From: Streptomyces sp. H27-C3
GTDB taxonomy: Bacteria > Actinomycetota > Actinomycetes > Streptomycetales > Streptomycetaceae
Direction of reading: 5' to 3'
Length of the DNA stretch: 64,000 nt
Assembly: GCF_030063415.1 (NCBI RefSeq)
Contig: NZ_JASITA010000010.1
Location: forward strand, 124,001 to 188,000
Below the pieces are notes generated by a model that ran no database searches, was not told the origin of the DNA, and saw only the letters and a program-made list of their open reading frames with translations. A program made the position numbers and the translations under genes. This document shows, one piece after another, positions 49,924-58,528 of the stretch; within the stretch, counting starts at the first letter, position 1; the number at the start of each line of letters is the position of its first letter.

Positions 49924-52590
49924 ATGCTCCGCCGGCGCCGACTCGCCACGCTCGCCACCGCTCTTTCCCTCGTACTCGGTGTTCCGACGGTCTCGGCGGT
50001 CGCCGACCCACCGGACGACAACGACCGAAGATCCACCTCTGTCATCACCCCGACCCCGCAGGACCGCGAGGAACGTAATGACCGGGCCACGGTCACCGCC
50101 ACGGTGACCCTCGTGGCGGGCGCGCAGGCGGACGCCGCCGCGCTGGCCGTGACCCAGCAGGCGCTGCGCGACGCGGGCGCCACCAAGGTCGTGCGCGGCG
50201 ATCGCCCCGTCCAGGGCAGGCTCACCGTCTACGTGGGCGGCCCCGCCGAGACCCCGCAGAGCGCGACGGCGCTGACCGGCCTCGGCATCGCAGGGCCCAC
50301 CGCGCTGCCCGCCGAGGGCTATGTCCTGGGCATCGGCGACCGCGCGATGGTCCTCGCGGGCAAGAACGCCACCGGCACCTACTACGCGGCCCAGTCGCTG
50401 CGTCAGGTACTGCCCGAGAGCCGCCGGTCGGGCTCCAGGGTCGACGGCATCGAGGTCCGCGACTGGCCGACCACCCCGATCCGCGGCGTCATCGAGGGGT
50501 TCTACGGCATCCCGTGGACCCACGCGGCCCGTCTCGACCAGCTCGACTTCTACGGCGAGCACAAGATGAACATCTTCGTGTACTCGCCCAAGGACGACCC
50601 GTATCTGCGTGAACAGTGGCGCGAGCCATACCCCGCCGCGCAGCTCGCGAAGATCCGCGAGCTCGTCGGCCGCTCCCGCGCCCGCCACGTGGAGTTCACC
50701 TACGCGCTCTCGCCGGGACTCTCGGCCTGCTACAGCTCCGAGGCCGACATCAAGGCGCTCACCGACAAATTCCAGACGGTCTGGGACCTCGGCGCGCGGA
50801 CCTTCGCCGTGCCGCTGGACGACATCAACCACACCGCGTGGAACTGCCAGGCGGACCGGGACAAGTGGGGGACCGGAGCCGCCGCGGCCGGCGCCGCCCA
50901 GTCGTACTTCCTGAACCGGGTGAACCGGGGCTTCATCGCCACCCACCCGGGCGCCGAGCCGCTCCAGATGGTGCCGACGGAGTACGCCAGCATCAACGCC
51001 TCGCCCTACAAGAAGGCGATCGCCGCACAGCTCGACCCGGACATCGTCGTCGAGTGGACCGGCGTCGGCGTCATCGCGCCGGTGATCACCGTGGCGCAGG
51101 CCAGGACCGCCCGGCAGGTCTTCGCGCACCCGATCCTGCTCTGGGACAACTACCCGGTGAACGACTACGTCACCAACCGGCTGCTCCTCGGCCCGTACAA
51201 CGGCCGCGAGAAGGGGATGCCCGCGGAGCTGGGCTCCGGCATCACCGCCAACCCGATGAACCAGGCGTACGCCTCCAAGATCCCGCTGATCACCGTCGCC
51301 GACTACAGCTGGAACGACGCGGCGTACGACCCGCGCCGGTCCTGGCTGACGGCGATCGACGAGTACGCGGGCGGCGACGCGCGGACCGGGAAGGCGCTGC
51401 GGATCTTCTCCGACGTCAACTACAGCTCACGGATCCAGTCCCGGCAGGCACCCGCGCTGACCGCCGAGATCGCGCGGTTCTGGCAGTCGGGGAACGAGGG
51501 CCGGCTCGACGGCGCCCTGGCCGACCTCCAGCGGTCTCCGGACGTACTGCGTGAGCGCCTCCCCGAGCAGGAGTTCATCAACGACAGCGACCCGTGGCTC
51601 GACTCGGCCGAGGCCTGGGGCGTCGCCACGCGCTCCGCGCTGAAACTGGTCGAGACGGCCCGCGACGGTGAGGGCGAGGCGGCGTGGAAGCTGCGGCAGC
51701 GGCTGCCCTCCCTCGTCGCGAAGGCGAAGTCCTTCGTCTACGTCGACCTCGAAGGGGACAGGATCCCGGTGACGGTCGGCGAAGGCGTGCTCGACAAGTT
51801 CGTCGAGGACGCGGCGGCCGAGCACGACCGGCTGCTCGGGGTGACCGGCCGGATCAAGGGCCTCACCAACCTGCCCGCCTACCAGGGCAACGGCATCGAC
51901 CGGATGCTCGACGGCAGCGACGCGACGTTCTTCTGGAGCAGCCGCGCCGTGGCCGTCGGCGACCACGTCACGGTCGACCTGCGCAAGGAGCGCGAGATCG
52001 GCGACATCCGGCTCGCGATGGCCAAGCCGGGCAACGTCAACGACTATCTGCGCCAGGGAGTCCTTGAGTACTCGTCCGACGGTACCGACTGGCGGCAGCT
52101 GACGGCTGTCTCGGCCACGCCGGACGTCACCGTGACAGCCCCGGCGGGTACCATGGCCCGCTATGTGCGGGCGCGGGCCACCGCGCGCCAGACCAACTGG
52201 CTGGTCGTGCGCGAGTTCAGCGTCCAGACCCGGGACTCGGCCGTGAGCGGCGGCCCGCCCGCCGCCACCGCCAGCAGCCTGCGCGCCGCGGCCGACGGCG
52301 ACGTCGAGAGCGTCTACCGGGCTGAGCGCACCCCGCAGTCGGGCGAGGCGCTCCAGGTCGACCTGGGCGGCGCGCGGACGGCGAAGTCCGTCGTCGTGCT
52401 CCAGCCCGAGGGCGCCGTCGTACGGGCCGCCGTCCAGGTGCGGGCCGCGGACGGCAGCTGGCGCACGGTGGGACAGCTGGCGCGTGGGTACCAGGAGTTC
52501 CGGATCGGCACCGCCGCCTTCTCGGCGGTGCGCCTGCTCTGGCGTGCCGGTACGGGCGCCCCTCGGATCGCCGAGGTGGTCGTCCGCTAG
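49924..52590 (+). CDS. Secreted GH84 beta-N-acetylhexosaminidase with C-terminal carbohydrate-binding domain
   Basis: 888 aa with ATG 49924, chosen for TGGAGGA seven bases upstream. Signal peptide MLRRRRLATLATALSLVLGV to about residue 34. A GH20b-like N-domain (VGGPAETPQS, GNATGTYYAAQSLRQVLP) precedes the GH84 barrel: IRGVIEGFYGIPWTHAARL, NIFVYSPKDDPYLREQWREP and the catalytic Asp299-Asp300 pair in VPLDDIN. The last ~250 residues include an F5/8-type (CBM32-like) beta-sandwich. The enzyme removes terminal GlcNAc, as O-GlcNAcase/NagJ relatives do. It is divergent from the SDR gene and followed by a strong terminator. Confidence 0.92.
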   Translation: MLRRRRLATLATALSLVLGVPTVSAVADPPDDNDRRSTSVITPTPQDREERNDRATVTATVTLVAGAQADAAALAVTQQALRDAGATKVVRGDRPVQGRLTVYVGGPAETPQSATALTGLGIAGPTALPAEGYVLGIGDRAMVLAGKNATGTYYAAQSLRQVLPESRRSGSRVDGIEVRDWPTTPIRGVIEGFYGIPWTHAARLDQLDFYGEHKMNIFVYSPKDDPYLREQWREPYPAAQLAKIRELVGRSRARHVEFTYALSPGLSACYSSEADIKALTDKFQTVWDLGARTFAVPLDDINHTAWNCQADRDKWGTGAAAAGAAQSYFLNRVNRGFIATHPGAEPLQMVPTEYASINASPYKKAIAAQLDPDIVVEWTGVGVIAPVITVAQARTARQVFAHPILLWDNYPVNDYVTNRLLLGPYNGREKGMPAELGSGITANPMNQAYASKIPLITVADYSWNDAAYDPRRSWLTAIDEYAGGDARTGKALRIFSDVNYSSRIQSRQAPALTAEIARFWQSGNEGRLDGALADLQRSPDVLRERLPEQEFINDSDPWLDSAEAWGVATRSALKLVETARDGEGEAAWKLRQRLPSLVAKAKSFVYVDLEGDRIPVTVGEGVLDKFVEDAAAEHDRLLGVTGRIKGLTNLPAYQGNGIDRMLDGSDATFFWSSRAVAVGDHVTVDLRKEREIGDIRLAMAKPGNVNDYLRQGVLEYSSDGTDWRQLTAVSATPDVTVTAPAGTMARYVRARATARQTNWLVVREFSVQTRDSAVSGGPPAATASSLRAAADGDVESVYRAERTPQSGEALQVDLGGARTAKSVVVLQPEGAVVRAAVQVRAADGSWRTVGQLARGYQEFRIGTAAFSAVRLLWRAGTGAPRIAEVVVR

Positions 52591-52605
52591 CCGGGAAGTG
52601 TCCGT

Positions 52606-52640
52606 GTGCGGCCACCGGGCGAACCGCCCGGTGGCCGCAC
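52606..52640. terminator. Strong terminator hairpin after the GH84 gene
   Basis: GTGCGGCCACCGGGCG (52606-52621) pairs perfectly with CGCCCGGTGGCCGCAC (52625-52640) around AAC: a 16-bp stem, 16 bases after the stop codon. Confidence 0.85.
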
Positions 52641-52681
52641 CGCGTCCGCACCTCCCGCGCGGGCGTTCCCGCTCTCCCGGA

Positions 52682-52710
52682 TTGACAAATCGCCTTGCCG
52701 ATCCTGCAAT
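52682..52710 (+). promoter_or_regulatory. Promoter giving a probable leaderless transcript
   Basis: TTGACA (52682-52687), a 17-base spacer, then TGCAAT (52705-52710). Transcription would start at about 52716-52717, that is, at the ATG of the XRE gene, so no separate ribosome-binding site is expected, and none is seen. Confidence 0.6.
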
Positions 52711-52716
52711 GTCGGC

Positions 52717-53334
52717 ATGGTGACGAGCATGGGCAATGGCACGGGCGATGAGAGCGGGAGCGAGCTGGACGACGTACTGAACGGGGTGGGCCCCCGGCTC
52801 CGCACATTGCGCAAGGGCCGCGGATCCACGCTGGCCGCGCTCGCCGAGGCGACCGGGATCTCCGTGAGCACTCTGTCCCGGCTGGAATCGGGCGGGCGGC
52901 GGCCGAGCCTTGAGCTGCTGCTGCCCATTGCCCGCGCGCACCAGGTGCCGCTGGACGAACTGGTGGGCGCGCCCCCGGTGGGGGACCCGCGGGTGCGGGA
53001 GAAGAAGCCCATCGAGCGGTACGGGCAGACTTTTTTCCCGCTCACCCAGCAGCCCGGCGGCCTGCAGGCCTTCAAGGTGATCGCCAGGCAGATGGACTAC
53101 GCCCCGGAGCCCCGTACACACGAGGGCTACGAGTGGCTGTACGTCCTGTCGGGCAGGCTGCGTCTGGTGCTCGGGCCGCACGATCTGGAGATCGGGCCCG
53201 GCGAGGCGGCGGAGTTCGACACCCGGGTCCCGCACTGGTTCGGGCCCGCGACCAAGGCGCCCGTTGAATTCCTGAGCCTCTTCGGGCCGCAGGGGGAGCG
53301 CATGCACGTACGGGCCAAGCCGAAGAAGGACTGA
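52717..53334 (+). CDS. XRE-cupin transcriptional regulator
   Basis: 205 aa with ATG 52717 and no ribosome-binding site (leaderless). N-terminal helix-turn-helix: RLRTLRKGRGSTLAALAEAT, GISVSTLSRLESGGRRPSLE. C-terminal cupin from about residue 105: THEGYEWLYVLSGRLRLVLG (metal-type His and Glu), EIGPGEAAEFDTRVPHWFGP. Such regulators sense a small ligand through the cupin and often control neighbouring metabolism, so the quinone oxidoreductase/acyl-CoA dehydrogenase genes downstream are candidates. They are 126 bases apart with a separate promoter. Confidence 0.9.
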   Translation: MVTSMGNGTGDESGSELDDVLNGVGPRLRTLRKGRGSTLAALAEATGISVSTLSRLESGGRRPSLELLLPIARAHQVPLDELVGAPPVGDPRVREKKPIERYGQTFFPLTQQPGGLQAFKVIARQMDYAPEPRTHEGYEWLYVLSGRLRLVLGPHDLEIGPGEAAEFDTRVPHWFGPATKAPVEFLSLFGPQGERMHVRAKPKKD

Positions 53335-53400
53335 GCAGGCCGGCGGGGGCGCGGAGGGGCCGGAGTCGGGCCGATGGGGGCGAAACTGTTCCCTTGGGGC

Positions 53401-53417
53401 AAGCGACCGCTTAGTAT
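53401..53417 (+). promoter_or_regulatory. Operator-like AAGCGACCGCTT overlapping a -10 box
   Basis: AAGCG-AC-CGCTT (53401-53412) is followed by TAGTAT (53412-53417), a good -10 hexamer. It lies 44-60 bases before the quinone oxidoreductase start. A TetR-type regulator of acyl-CoA metabolism could bind here and block transcription. Confidence 0.5.
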
Positions 53418-53460
53418 GCTCCGAGCGCGGTACTGCCTACGGTGTTGTGGAGGATCTCGG

Positions 53461-54453
53461 ATGCGGGCATGGCGAGTGCACGAGAACGGTGAGCCGGGCA
53501 AGGTGATGAGGCTCGAAGAGGTCGCGAAGCCGGTGCCGGGCGAGGGGCAGCTCCTGCTCAGGGTCCTTGCCGCGAACATCAACTTCCCCGACGCCCTGCT
53601 CTGCCGGGGCCAGTACCAGGTGCGTCCGCCGCTGCCCTTCACTCCGGGCGTCGAGGTCTGCGGCGAGACCGAGGACGGTCGCCGTCTCATCGCGACCCCG
53701 GCGCTGCCGCACGGCGGATTCGCCGAGTACGTCACCGCGGACGCGGCCACCGTGCTGCCCGCGCCCGATTCGCTGGACGACGCCGAGGCCGCGGCCCTGC
53801 ACATCGGCTACCAGACCGGCTGGTTCGGCCTGCACCGCAGGGCGCACATCCAGGCGGGGGAAACCCTGTTGGTGCACGCGGCGGCGGGCGGCGTCGGCAG
53901 CGCCGCCGTACAGCTCGGCAAGGCGGCGGGCGCCACCGTCATCGGTGTCGTCGGCGGCCCGGACAAGGCCCGCACCGCCCGCGACCTTGGCTGCGACCTC
54001 GTCATCGACCGGCGGAGCGAGGACATCGTCGCCAAGGTCAAGGAGGCCACCGGCGGCCGTGGCGCGGACATCGTCTACGACCCGGTCGGCGGCGACGCCT
54101 ACGCCAAGTCCGTCAAGTGCGTCGCCTTCGAGGGCCGCATCGTGATCGTCGGATTCGCGAGCGGGGAAATCCCCTCGCCCGGCCTCAACCACGCTCTCGT
54201 CAAGAACTACTCGATCGTCGGCCTGCACTGGGGCCTGTACAACACCAAGGGCCCGGCCGCGATCCCCGCCTGCCACCAAGAGCTGACGAGGCTGGCCGCC
54301 GAGGGCGCGATCAAGCCGCTCGTCAGCGAGCGCGTCGCGATGAAGCACGCCGCGGACGCCGTGCAGCGCGTCGCGGACGGCATGACCACCGGACGCGTGG
54401 TCGTCGTACCCGACGCCGCACCCACCGCCGTACCCGACGGAGAGAGCCGATGA
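53461..54453 (+). CDS. Zinc-independent NADPH:quinone oxidoreductase (MDR family)
   Basis: 330 aa with ATG 53461 and GGAGGATC. MDR fold without the catalytic zinc ligands: GEGQLLLRVLAANINFPDAL, PGVEVCGE, nucleotide motif VHAAAGGVGSAAVQLGKAAG and GADIVYDPVGGD. Reduces quinones or activated alkenes with NADPH; in acyl-CoA clusters it may act on 2-enoyl thioesters. Its stop overlaps the ATG of the acyl-CoA dehydrogenase gene (ATGA), so it forms one operon with the two dehydrogenases. Confidence 0.88.
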   Translation: MRAWRVHENGEPGKVMRLEEVAKPVPGEGQLLLRVLAANINFPDALLCRGQYQVRPPLPFTPGVEVCGETEDGRRLIATPALPHGGFAEYVTADAATVLPAPDSLDDAEAAALHIGYQTGWFGLHRRAHIQAGETLLVHAAAGGVGSAAVQLGKAAGATVIGVVGGPDKARTARDLGCDLVIDRRSEDIVAKVKEATGGRGADIVYDPVGGDAYAKSVKCVAFEGRIVIVGFASGEIPSPGLNHALVKNYSIVGLHWGLYNTKGPAAIPACHQELTRLAAEGAIKPLVSERVAMKHAADAVQRVADGMTTGRVVVVPDAAPTAVPDGESR

Positions 54454-55631
54454 CCGACGTCGCTGAAGTGCGCGTCCTCACCAGGGAGTTGCTGGCGGCC
54501 AATCCGCCCGCGACCACAGCGCCCACGGACTTCCTCAAGGCCCGCTTCGACGCCGGGCTGGCCTGGGTGCACTACCCCGTCGGCCTCGGCGGGCTCGACG
54601 CGCCGCGCTCCCTGCAGGCCGTCGTCGACGAGGAACTGACTGCCGCCGACGCGCCCGACAACGACCCGAGGCGCATCGGTATCGGTCTCGGCATGGCCGC
54701 GCCGACCATCCTGCGCTTCGGCACCGACGAACAGAAGCGGAGCCTGCTGCGGCCGCTGTGGGTCGGCGAAGAGGTCTGGTGCCAGCTGTTCAGCGAACCG
54801 GGCGCCGGATCCGACCTGGCCGCGCTCGGCACCCGCGCGGTGCGCGACGGCGACTCCTGGGTGGTGAACGGGCAGAAGGTCTGGACATCCAGCGCTCATG
54901 TGGCCCGCTGGGCGATCCTCATCGCCCGCACCGACCCGGACCTGCCCAAGCACCAGGGCATCACGTACTTCGTCTGCGACATGACCGATCCGGGCGTCGA
55001 GGTGCGACCGCTGCGCCAGATCACCGGCGAGGCCGAGTTCAACGAGGTCTTCCTCACCGATGTGCGCATCCCCGACAGCCGAAGGCTCGGCGCGGTCGGC
55101 GAGGGCTGGAAGGTCGCGCAGACCACCCTCATGAACGAGCGCGTCTCGATCGGCGGCTCCCGCACCCCGCGCGAGGGCGGCATGATCGGCCCCATCGCGC
55201 GGACCTGGCGCGAGCGGCCCGAACTGCGCACCCACGACCTGCACCAGCGGCTGCTCGACCTGTGGATCGACGCCGAGGTCGCCCGCCTCGCGGGCGAGCG
55301 CCTGCGTCAGCAGCTGGTGGCGGGACAGCCGGGCCCCGAGGGCTCCGGCATGAAGCTCGCCTTCGCCCGGCTCAACCAGGAGATCAGTGGCCTGGAGGTC
55401 GAACTGCGCGGCGAGGAAGGCCTGTTGTACGACGACTGGACGATGCGCCGACCCGAGCTTGTCGACTTCACCGGGCGCGACGCCGGATACCGCTATCTGC
55501 GGTCCAAGGGCAACAGCATCGAGGGCGGTACGAGCGAGGTGCTCCTCAACATCGTCGCGGAGCGCGTTCTCGGTCTGCCCTCCGAGCCGCGCAGCGACAA
55601 GGACATCGCCTGGAAGGATCTCGCCCGATGA
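54450..55631 (+). CDS. Acyl-CoA dehydrogenase, first subunit-like
   Basis: 393 aa with ATG 54450. Acyl-CoA dehydrogenase fold: WCQLFSEPGAGSDLAALGTR (FAD/substrate loop), WVVNGQKVWTSSAH, RSKGNSIEGGTSEVLLNIVA at the C-terminus. It oxidises acyl-CoA to 2-enoyl-CoA, passing electrons to ETF. In actinobacteria, pairs of adjacent, divergent acyl-CoA dehydrogenase genes often encode a heterotetramer with one FAD site built from both chains; this gene and the next fit that pattern. The stop overlaps the next ATG. Confidence 0.92.
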   Translation: MTDVAEVRVLTRELLAANPPATTAPTDFLKARFDAGLAWVHYPVGLGGLDAPRSLQAVVDEELTAADAPDNDPRRIGIGLGMAAPTILRFGTDEQKRSLLRPLWVGEEVWCQLFSEPGAGSDLAALGTRAVRDGDSWVVNGQKVWTSSAHVARWAILIARTDPDLPKHQGITYFVCDMTDPGVEVRPLRQITGEAEFNEVFLTDVRIPDSRRLGAVGEGWKVAQTTLMNERVSIGGSRTPREGGMIGPIARTWRERPELRTHDLHQRLLDLWIDAEVARLAGERLRQQLVAGQPGPEGSGMKLAFARLNQEISGLEVELRGEEGLLYDDWTMRRPELVDFTGRDAGYRYLRSKGNSIEGGTSEVLLNIVAERVLGLPSEPRSDKDIAWKDLAR

Positions 55632-56770
55632 CGGAGCCGACGACACAGACCACGGACGCGGCGGCCCCGGCCGACCTGCTGTACTCCGAGGCGGAGGACG
55701 ACCTGCGGGCGGCCGTACGGTCCCTGCTCGCCGACCGCTGCGACGCCCCGACCGTGCTGACCCGCGCCGAGTCGGACACCCCGTACGACCCGCAGCTGTG
55801 GGCCTCGCTCACCACGGATATGGGCCTGGCCGGGCTGCTCGTGCCCGAGAAGCTGGGCGGCCAGGGCGCCACGCACCGCGAGGCCGCGGTGGTGCTGGAG
55901 GAGCTGGGGCGCAGCGTCGCCCCGGCCCCTTACCTCACCAGCGGCGTCGTCGCCGCAGAGACGCTGCTGGCCTGTGACACGCAGGACGGCGCGGTGGCCG
56001 AGCTGCTCGTTCCGCTCGCCAACGGCCGGGCCGTCGTCGTGCTCGCCGCCCCGCTGGCCGCCTCGGCGGACACCGCGCTGTCCGGTGCGGTGCGGGCCGA
56101 CGCCGACGGGGCGCTGAGCGGGCGCGTCACCGGCGTAGCTGACGCGGCCGCCGCCACCGTGCTGCTCGTGCCGGCCCAGGACGGGCTGTACGCGGTGGCG
56201 GCCGGGGCGGCCGGCGTGACCGTCGAGTCCCTGACGCCACTCGACCTGACCCGCCCGCTCGCCATCGTCACCTTCGACGGGGCAGCCGGTAAGCGGCTCG
56301 CGGACTCGGCCGCGGAGCCGGTGCGGCGCGGCCTGCTCGCCGGGGCTGGACTGCTCGCCTCCGAGCAGCTGGGCCTCGCCGAATGGTGCCTGGAGGAGGT
56401 CGTGCGCTACACCCGCGACCGCAAGCAGTTCAACCGGCCCGTCGGTTCGTTCCAGGCGCTCAAGCACCGCATGGCGCAGCTGTGGCTGGAGGTCGTCTCG
56501 GCGCGGGCGGCCGCCCGCAACGCGGCCGACGCCCTGGCCACCGGCAGCGCGGACGTGCAGGTCGCGGTGGCCGTCGCGCAGGTGTACTGCTCCCGGGTCG
56601 CGGTGCACGCGGCCGAGGAGTGCGTACAGCTGCACGGCGGTATCGGGATGACCTGGGAGCACCCCGCGCACCTGTACCTCAAGCGCGCCAAGTCCGACTC
56701 GATCGCGCTGGGCGCACCGGGCCGGCACAAGGAAACCCTGGCGGAGCTGATGGATCTGCGCGCACCGTAG
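55628..56770 (+). CDS. Acyl-CoA dehydrogenase, second subunit-like
   Basis: 380 aa with ATG 55628 overlapping the previous stop. N-terminal VPEKLGGQGATHREAAVVLE, middle domain degenerate (Ala/Val-rich, without the typical FSEPxxGSD loop), C-terminal domain well kept: YTRDRKQFNRPVGSFQALKH, EECVQLHGGIGMTWEHPAHL. Loss of the middle-domain FAD motif while the other subunit keeps it is what heteromeric acyl-CoA dehydrogenases show. The substrate is unknown; steroid- or branched-acyl-CoA side chains are typical for such pairs. A terminator follows. Confidence 0.9.
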   Translation: MTEPTTQTTDAAAPADLLYSEAEDDLRAAVRSLLADRCDAPTVLTRAESDTPYDPQLWASLTTDMGLAGLLVPEKLGGQGATHREAAVVLEELGRSVAPAPYLTSGVVAAETLLACDTQDGAVAELLVPLANGRAVVVLAAPLAASADTALSGAVRADADGALSGRVTGVADAAAATVLLVPAQDGLYAVAAGAAGVTVESLTPLDLTRPLAIVTFDGAAGKRLADSAAEPVRRGLLAGAGLLASEQLGLAEWCLEEVVRYTRDRKQFNRPVGSFQALKHRMAQLWLEVVSARAAARNAADALATGSADVQVAVAVAQVYCSRVAVHAAEECVQLHGGIGMTWEHPAHLYLKRAKSDSIALGAPGRHKETLAELMDLRAP

Positions 56771-56786
56771 GGGAGTTCGGGAACGG

Positions 56787-56822
56787 GGGCGCGGCACGGG
56801 CTCGTGGGGTGCTGCCGCGCCC
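56787..56822. terminator. Terminator hairpin after the acyl-CoA dehydrogenase operon
   Basis: GGGCGCGGCA (56787-56796) pairs perfectly with TGCCGCGCCC (56813-56822), 17 bases after the stop codon. Confidence 0.7.
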
Positions 56823-56932
56823 GCCGCACCCTCCGCCCGGGTACTGCCCTCAGACCCACTGCACCCTTACATGCTGTTTAATTGCGCATACATCGCAATA
56901 ACAGTGGATCTTCAATAAGGGATGTGCAGAGG

Positions 56933-58528
56933 ATGACGGCCCGATCGATACGGGTGCCCGCCGCCGCGGCCCTCGCCGCCGCGCTGAGCATCGGCGCGGC
57001 TGCCTGCTCGAACCCGGGCAGCGGCGCGGCAGGCAACGGCACGAAGGACTCCGCGGTCGTCGGCATCGCCTACGAGCCGGACAGCCTGAGCCCGCTCCTC
57101 GGCTACGGCAAGGACGGCAACTCCAAGATATTCGACGGGCTGCTCACCTTCGACGACGAGATGCGGCTCAAGCCCGCGCTCGCCGCCGAGCTGCCGAAGG
57201 TCGGCAAGGACGGCCGGACGTACACCTACACCCTGCGCCAGGGCGTGAAGTTCAGCGACGGCAAGCCCTTCACGTCGAAGGACGTGGTCTTCACCTACAT
57301 GACCATCCTCGACAAGAAGACCAACAACGCCGCCAAGACCGAGCTCGACGCGATCAAGGACGTCAAGGCCGCCGGTGACAACACCGTCGTCTTCACGCTC
57401 AAGTACCCGTACGCGCCGTTCGCCGAGCGCACCGTGCTTCCGATCGCCCCCGAGCACGTCGCGGGCAAGCAGGACGTCAACACCGGCGCCTTCACCACCA
57501 AGCCCGTCGGCACCGGACCGTACGTCCTGAGCAACTGGTCCAAGGGCGAGAAGCTCAGCTTCAAGTCGAACCCCGGCTACTGGGGCGGCGAGCCGAAGGT
57601 GAAGAAGTTCACCATGGCGATCATCAAGGACGACGACGTGCGCGCGACCCGGCTGCGCACCGGCGACCTCGACGGCGCCATCCTGCCGCCGAACCTGGCG
57701 AAGACCTTCAAGGACGAGGCCGGCCGCAAGGCGTACGCCGCCAAGTCCTTCGACTACCGCACGGTGACCCTGCCGACGGACAACAAGGTCGCGGGCGACA
57801 CCGCCGTGCGCCGCGCCCTCGACGTCGCCGTCGACCGCCAGGCCATGGTCGACCAGATCCTGGAAGGCGCGGGCAAGCCGGCCTACGGGCCGGTCCCGAC
57901 CGACAGCCCGTGGTTCGCCAAGGGCACCGAGCGCAAGCACGACCTCAACGCGGCGAAGAAGATCCTCGACGAGGCGGGCTGGAAGCCCGGCAAGGACGGT
58001 ATCCGGGTCAAGGGCGGAGTCAGGGCCGCCTTCCCGCTCTGGTACCTCTCCGGCGACAAGCTTCGCCAGGACCACGCCCTCGCCTACGCGTCCGACGCCA
58101 AGAAGGCCGGCGTCGACATCGGGACCCAGGCCGGCACCTGGGAGGTCATCATGCCGCGCATGAAGCAGGACGCGGTGCTCGCGGGCGGCGGCGCCCCCGG
58201 CGACCCGGACTTCGACCAGTACAGCCTGTTGCAGTCGGCGCTCGCCGGTGACGGCTTCAACAACATGGCGCGCTACGACAACCCCGCTGTCGACAAGGCG
58301 CTCAAGGAAGGCCGCCGGAGCGGCGAGCCGGCCGAGCGCAAGGCGGCGTACGACACCGTCCAGCGTGAACTCGTGAAGAACCCCGGCTACACCTTCCTCA
58401 CCCACATCGACCACCTGTACGTCGTGGACGACAAGTGGACCGGGCTCTCGACGCAGATCGAGCCGCACGACCACGGTCTGGCCTCGGGCCCCTGGTGGAA
58501 CGTCGAGGACTGGACTCCGAAGAAGTGA
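56933..58528 (+). CDS. Peptide/nickel-type ABC importer binding lipoprotein (SBP family 5)
   Basis: 531 aa with ATG 56933 and GCAGAGG upstream. Lipoprotein signal with Cys25 (GAAAC). Family-5 binding-protein features: VGIAYEPDSLSPLLGYGKDG, YTYTLRQGVKFSDGKPFTSK, KPVGTGPYVLSNWSKGEKLS, VRRALDVAVDRQAMVDQILE and the C-terminal YDTVQRELVKNPGYTFLTH. It binds oligopeptides, nickel chelates or similar ligands outside the cell. It is the first gene of a five-gene importer operon; all genes overlap by 4-8 bases. Confidence 0.92.
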   Translation: MTARSIRVPAAAALAAALSIGAAACSNPGSGAAGNGTKDSAVVGIAYEPDSLSPLLGYGKDGNSKIFDGLLTFDDEMRLKPALAAELPKVGKDGRTYTYTLRQGVKFSDGKPFTSKDVVFTYMTILDKKTNNAAKTELDAIKDVKAAGDNTVVFTLKYPYAPFAERTVLPIAPEHVAGKQDVNTGAFTTKPVGTGPYVLSNWSKGEKLSFKSNPGYWGGEPKVKKFTMAIIKDDDVRATRLRTGDLDGAILPPNLAKTFKDEAGRKAYAAKSFDYRTVTLPTDNKVAGDTAVRRALDVAVDRQAMVDQILEGAGKPAYGPVPTDSPWFAKGTERKHDLNAAKKILDEAGWKPGKDGIRVKGGVRAAFPLWYLSGDKLRQDHALAYASDAKKAGVDIGTQAGTWEVIMPRMKQDAVLAGGGAPGDPDFDQYSLLQSALAGDGFNNMARYDNPAVDKALKEGRRSGEPAERKAAYDTVQRELVKNPGYTFLTHIDHLYVVDDKWTGLSTQIEPHDHGLASGPWWNVEDWTPKK

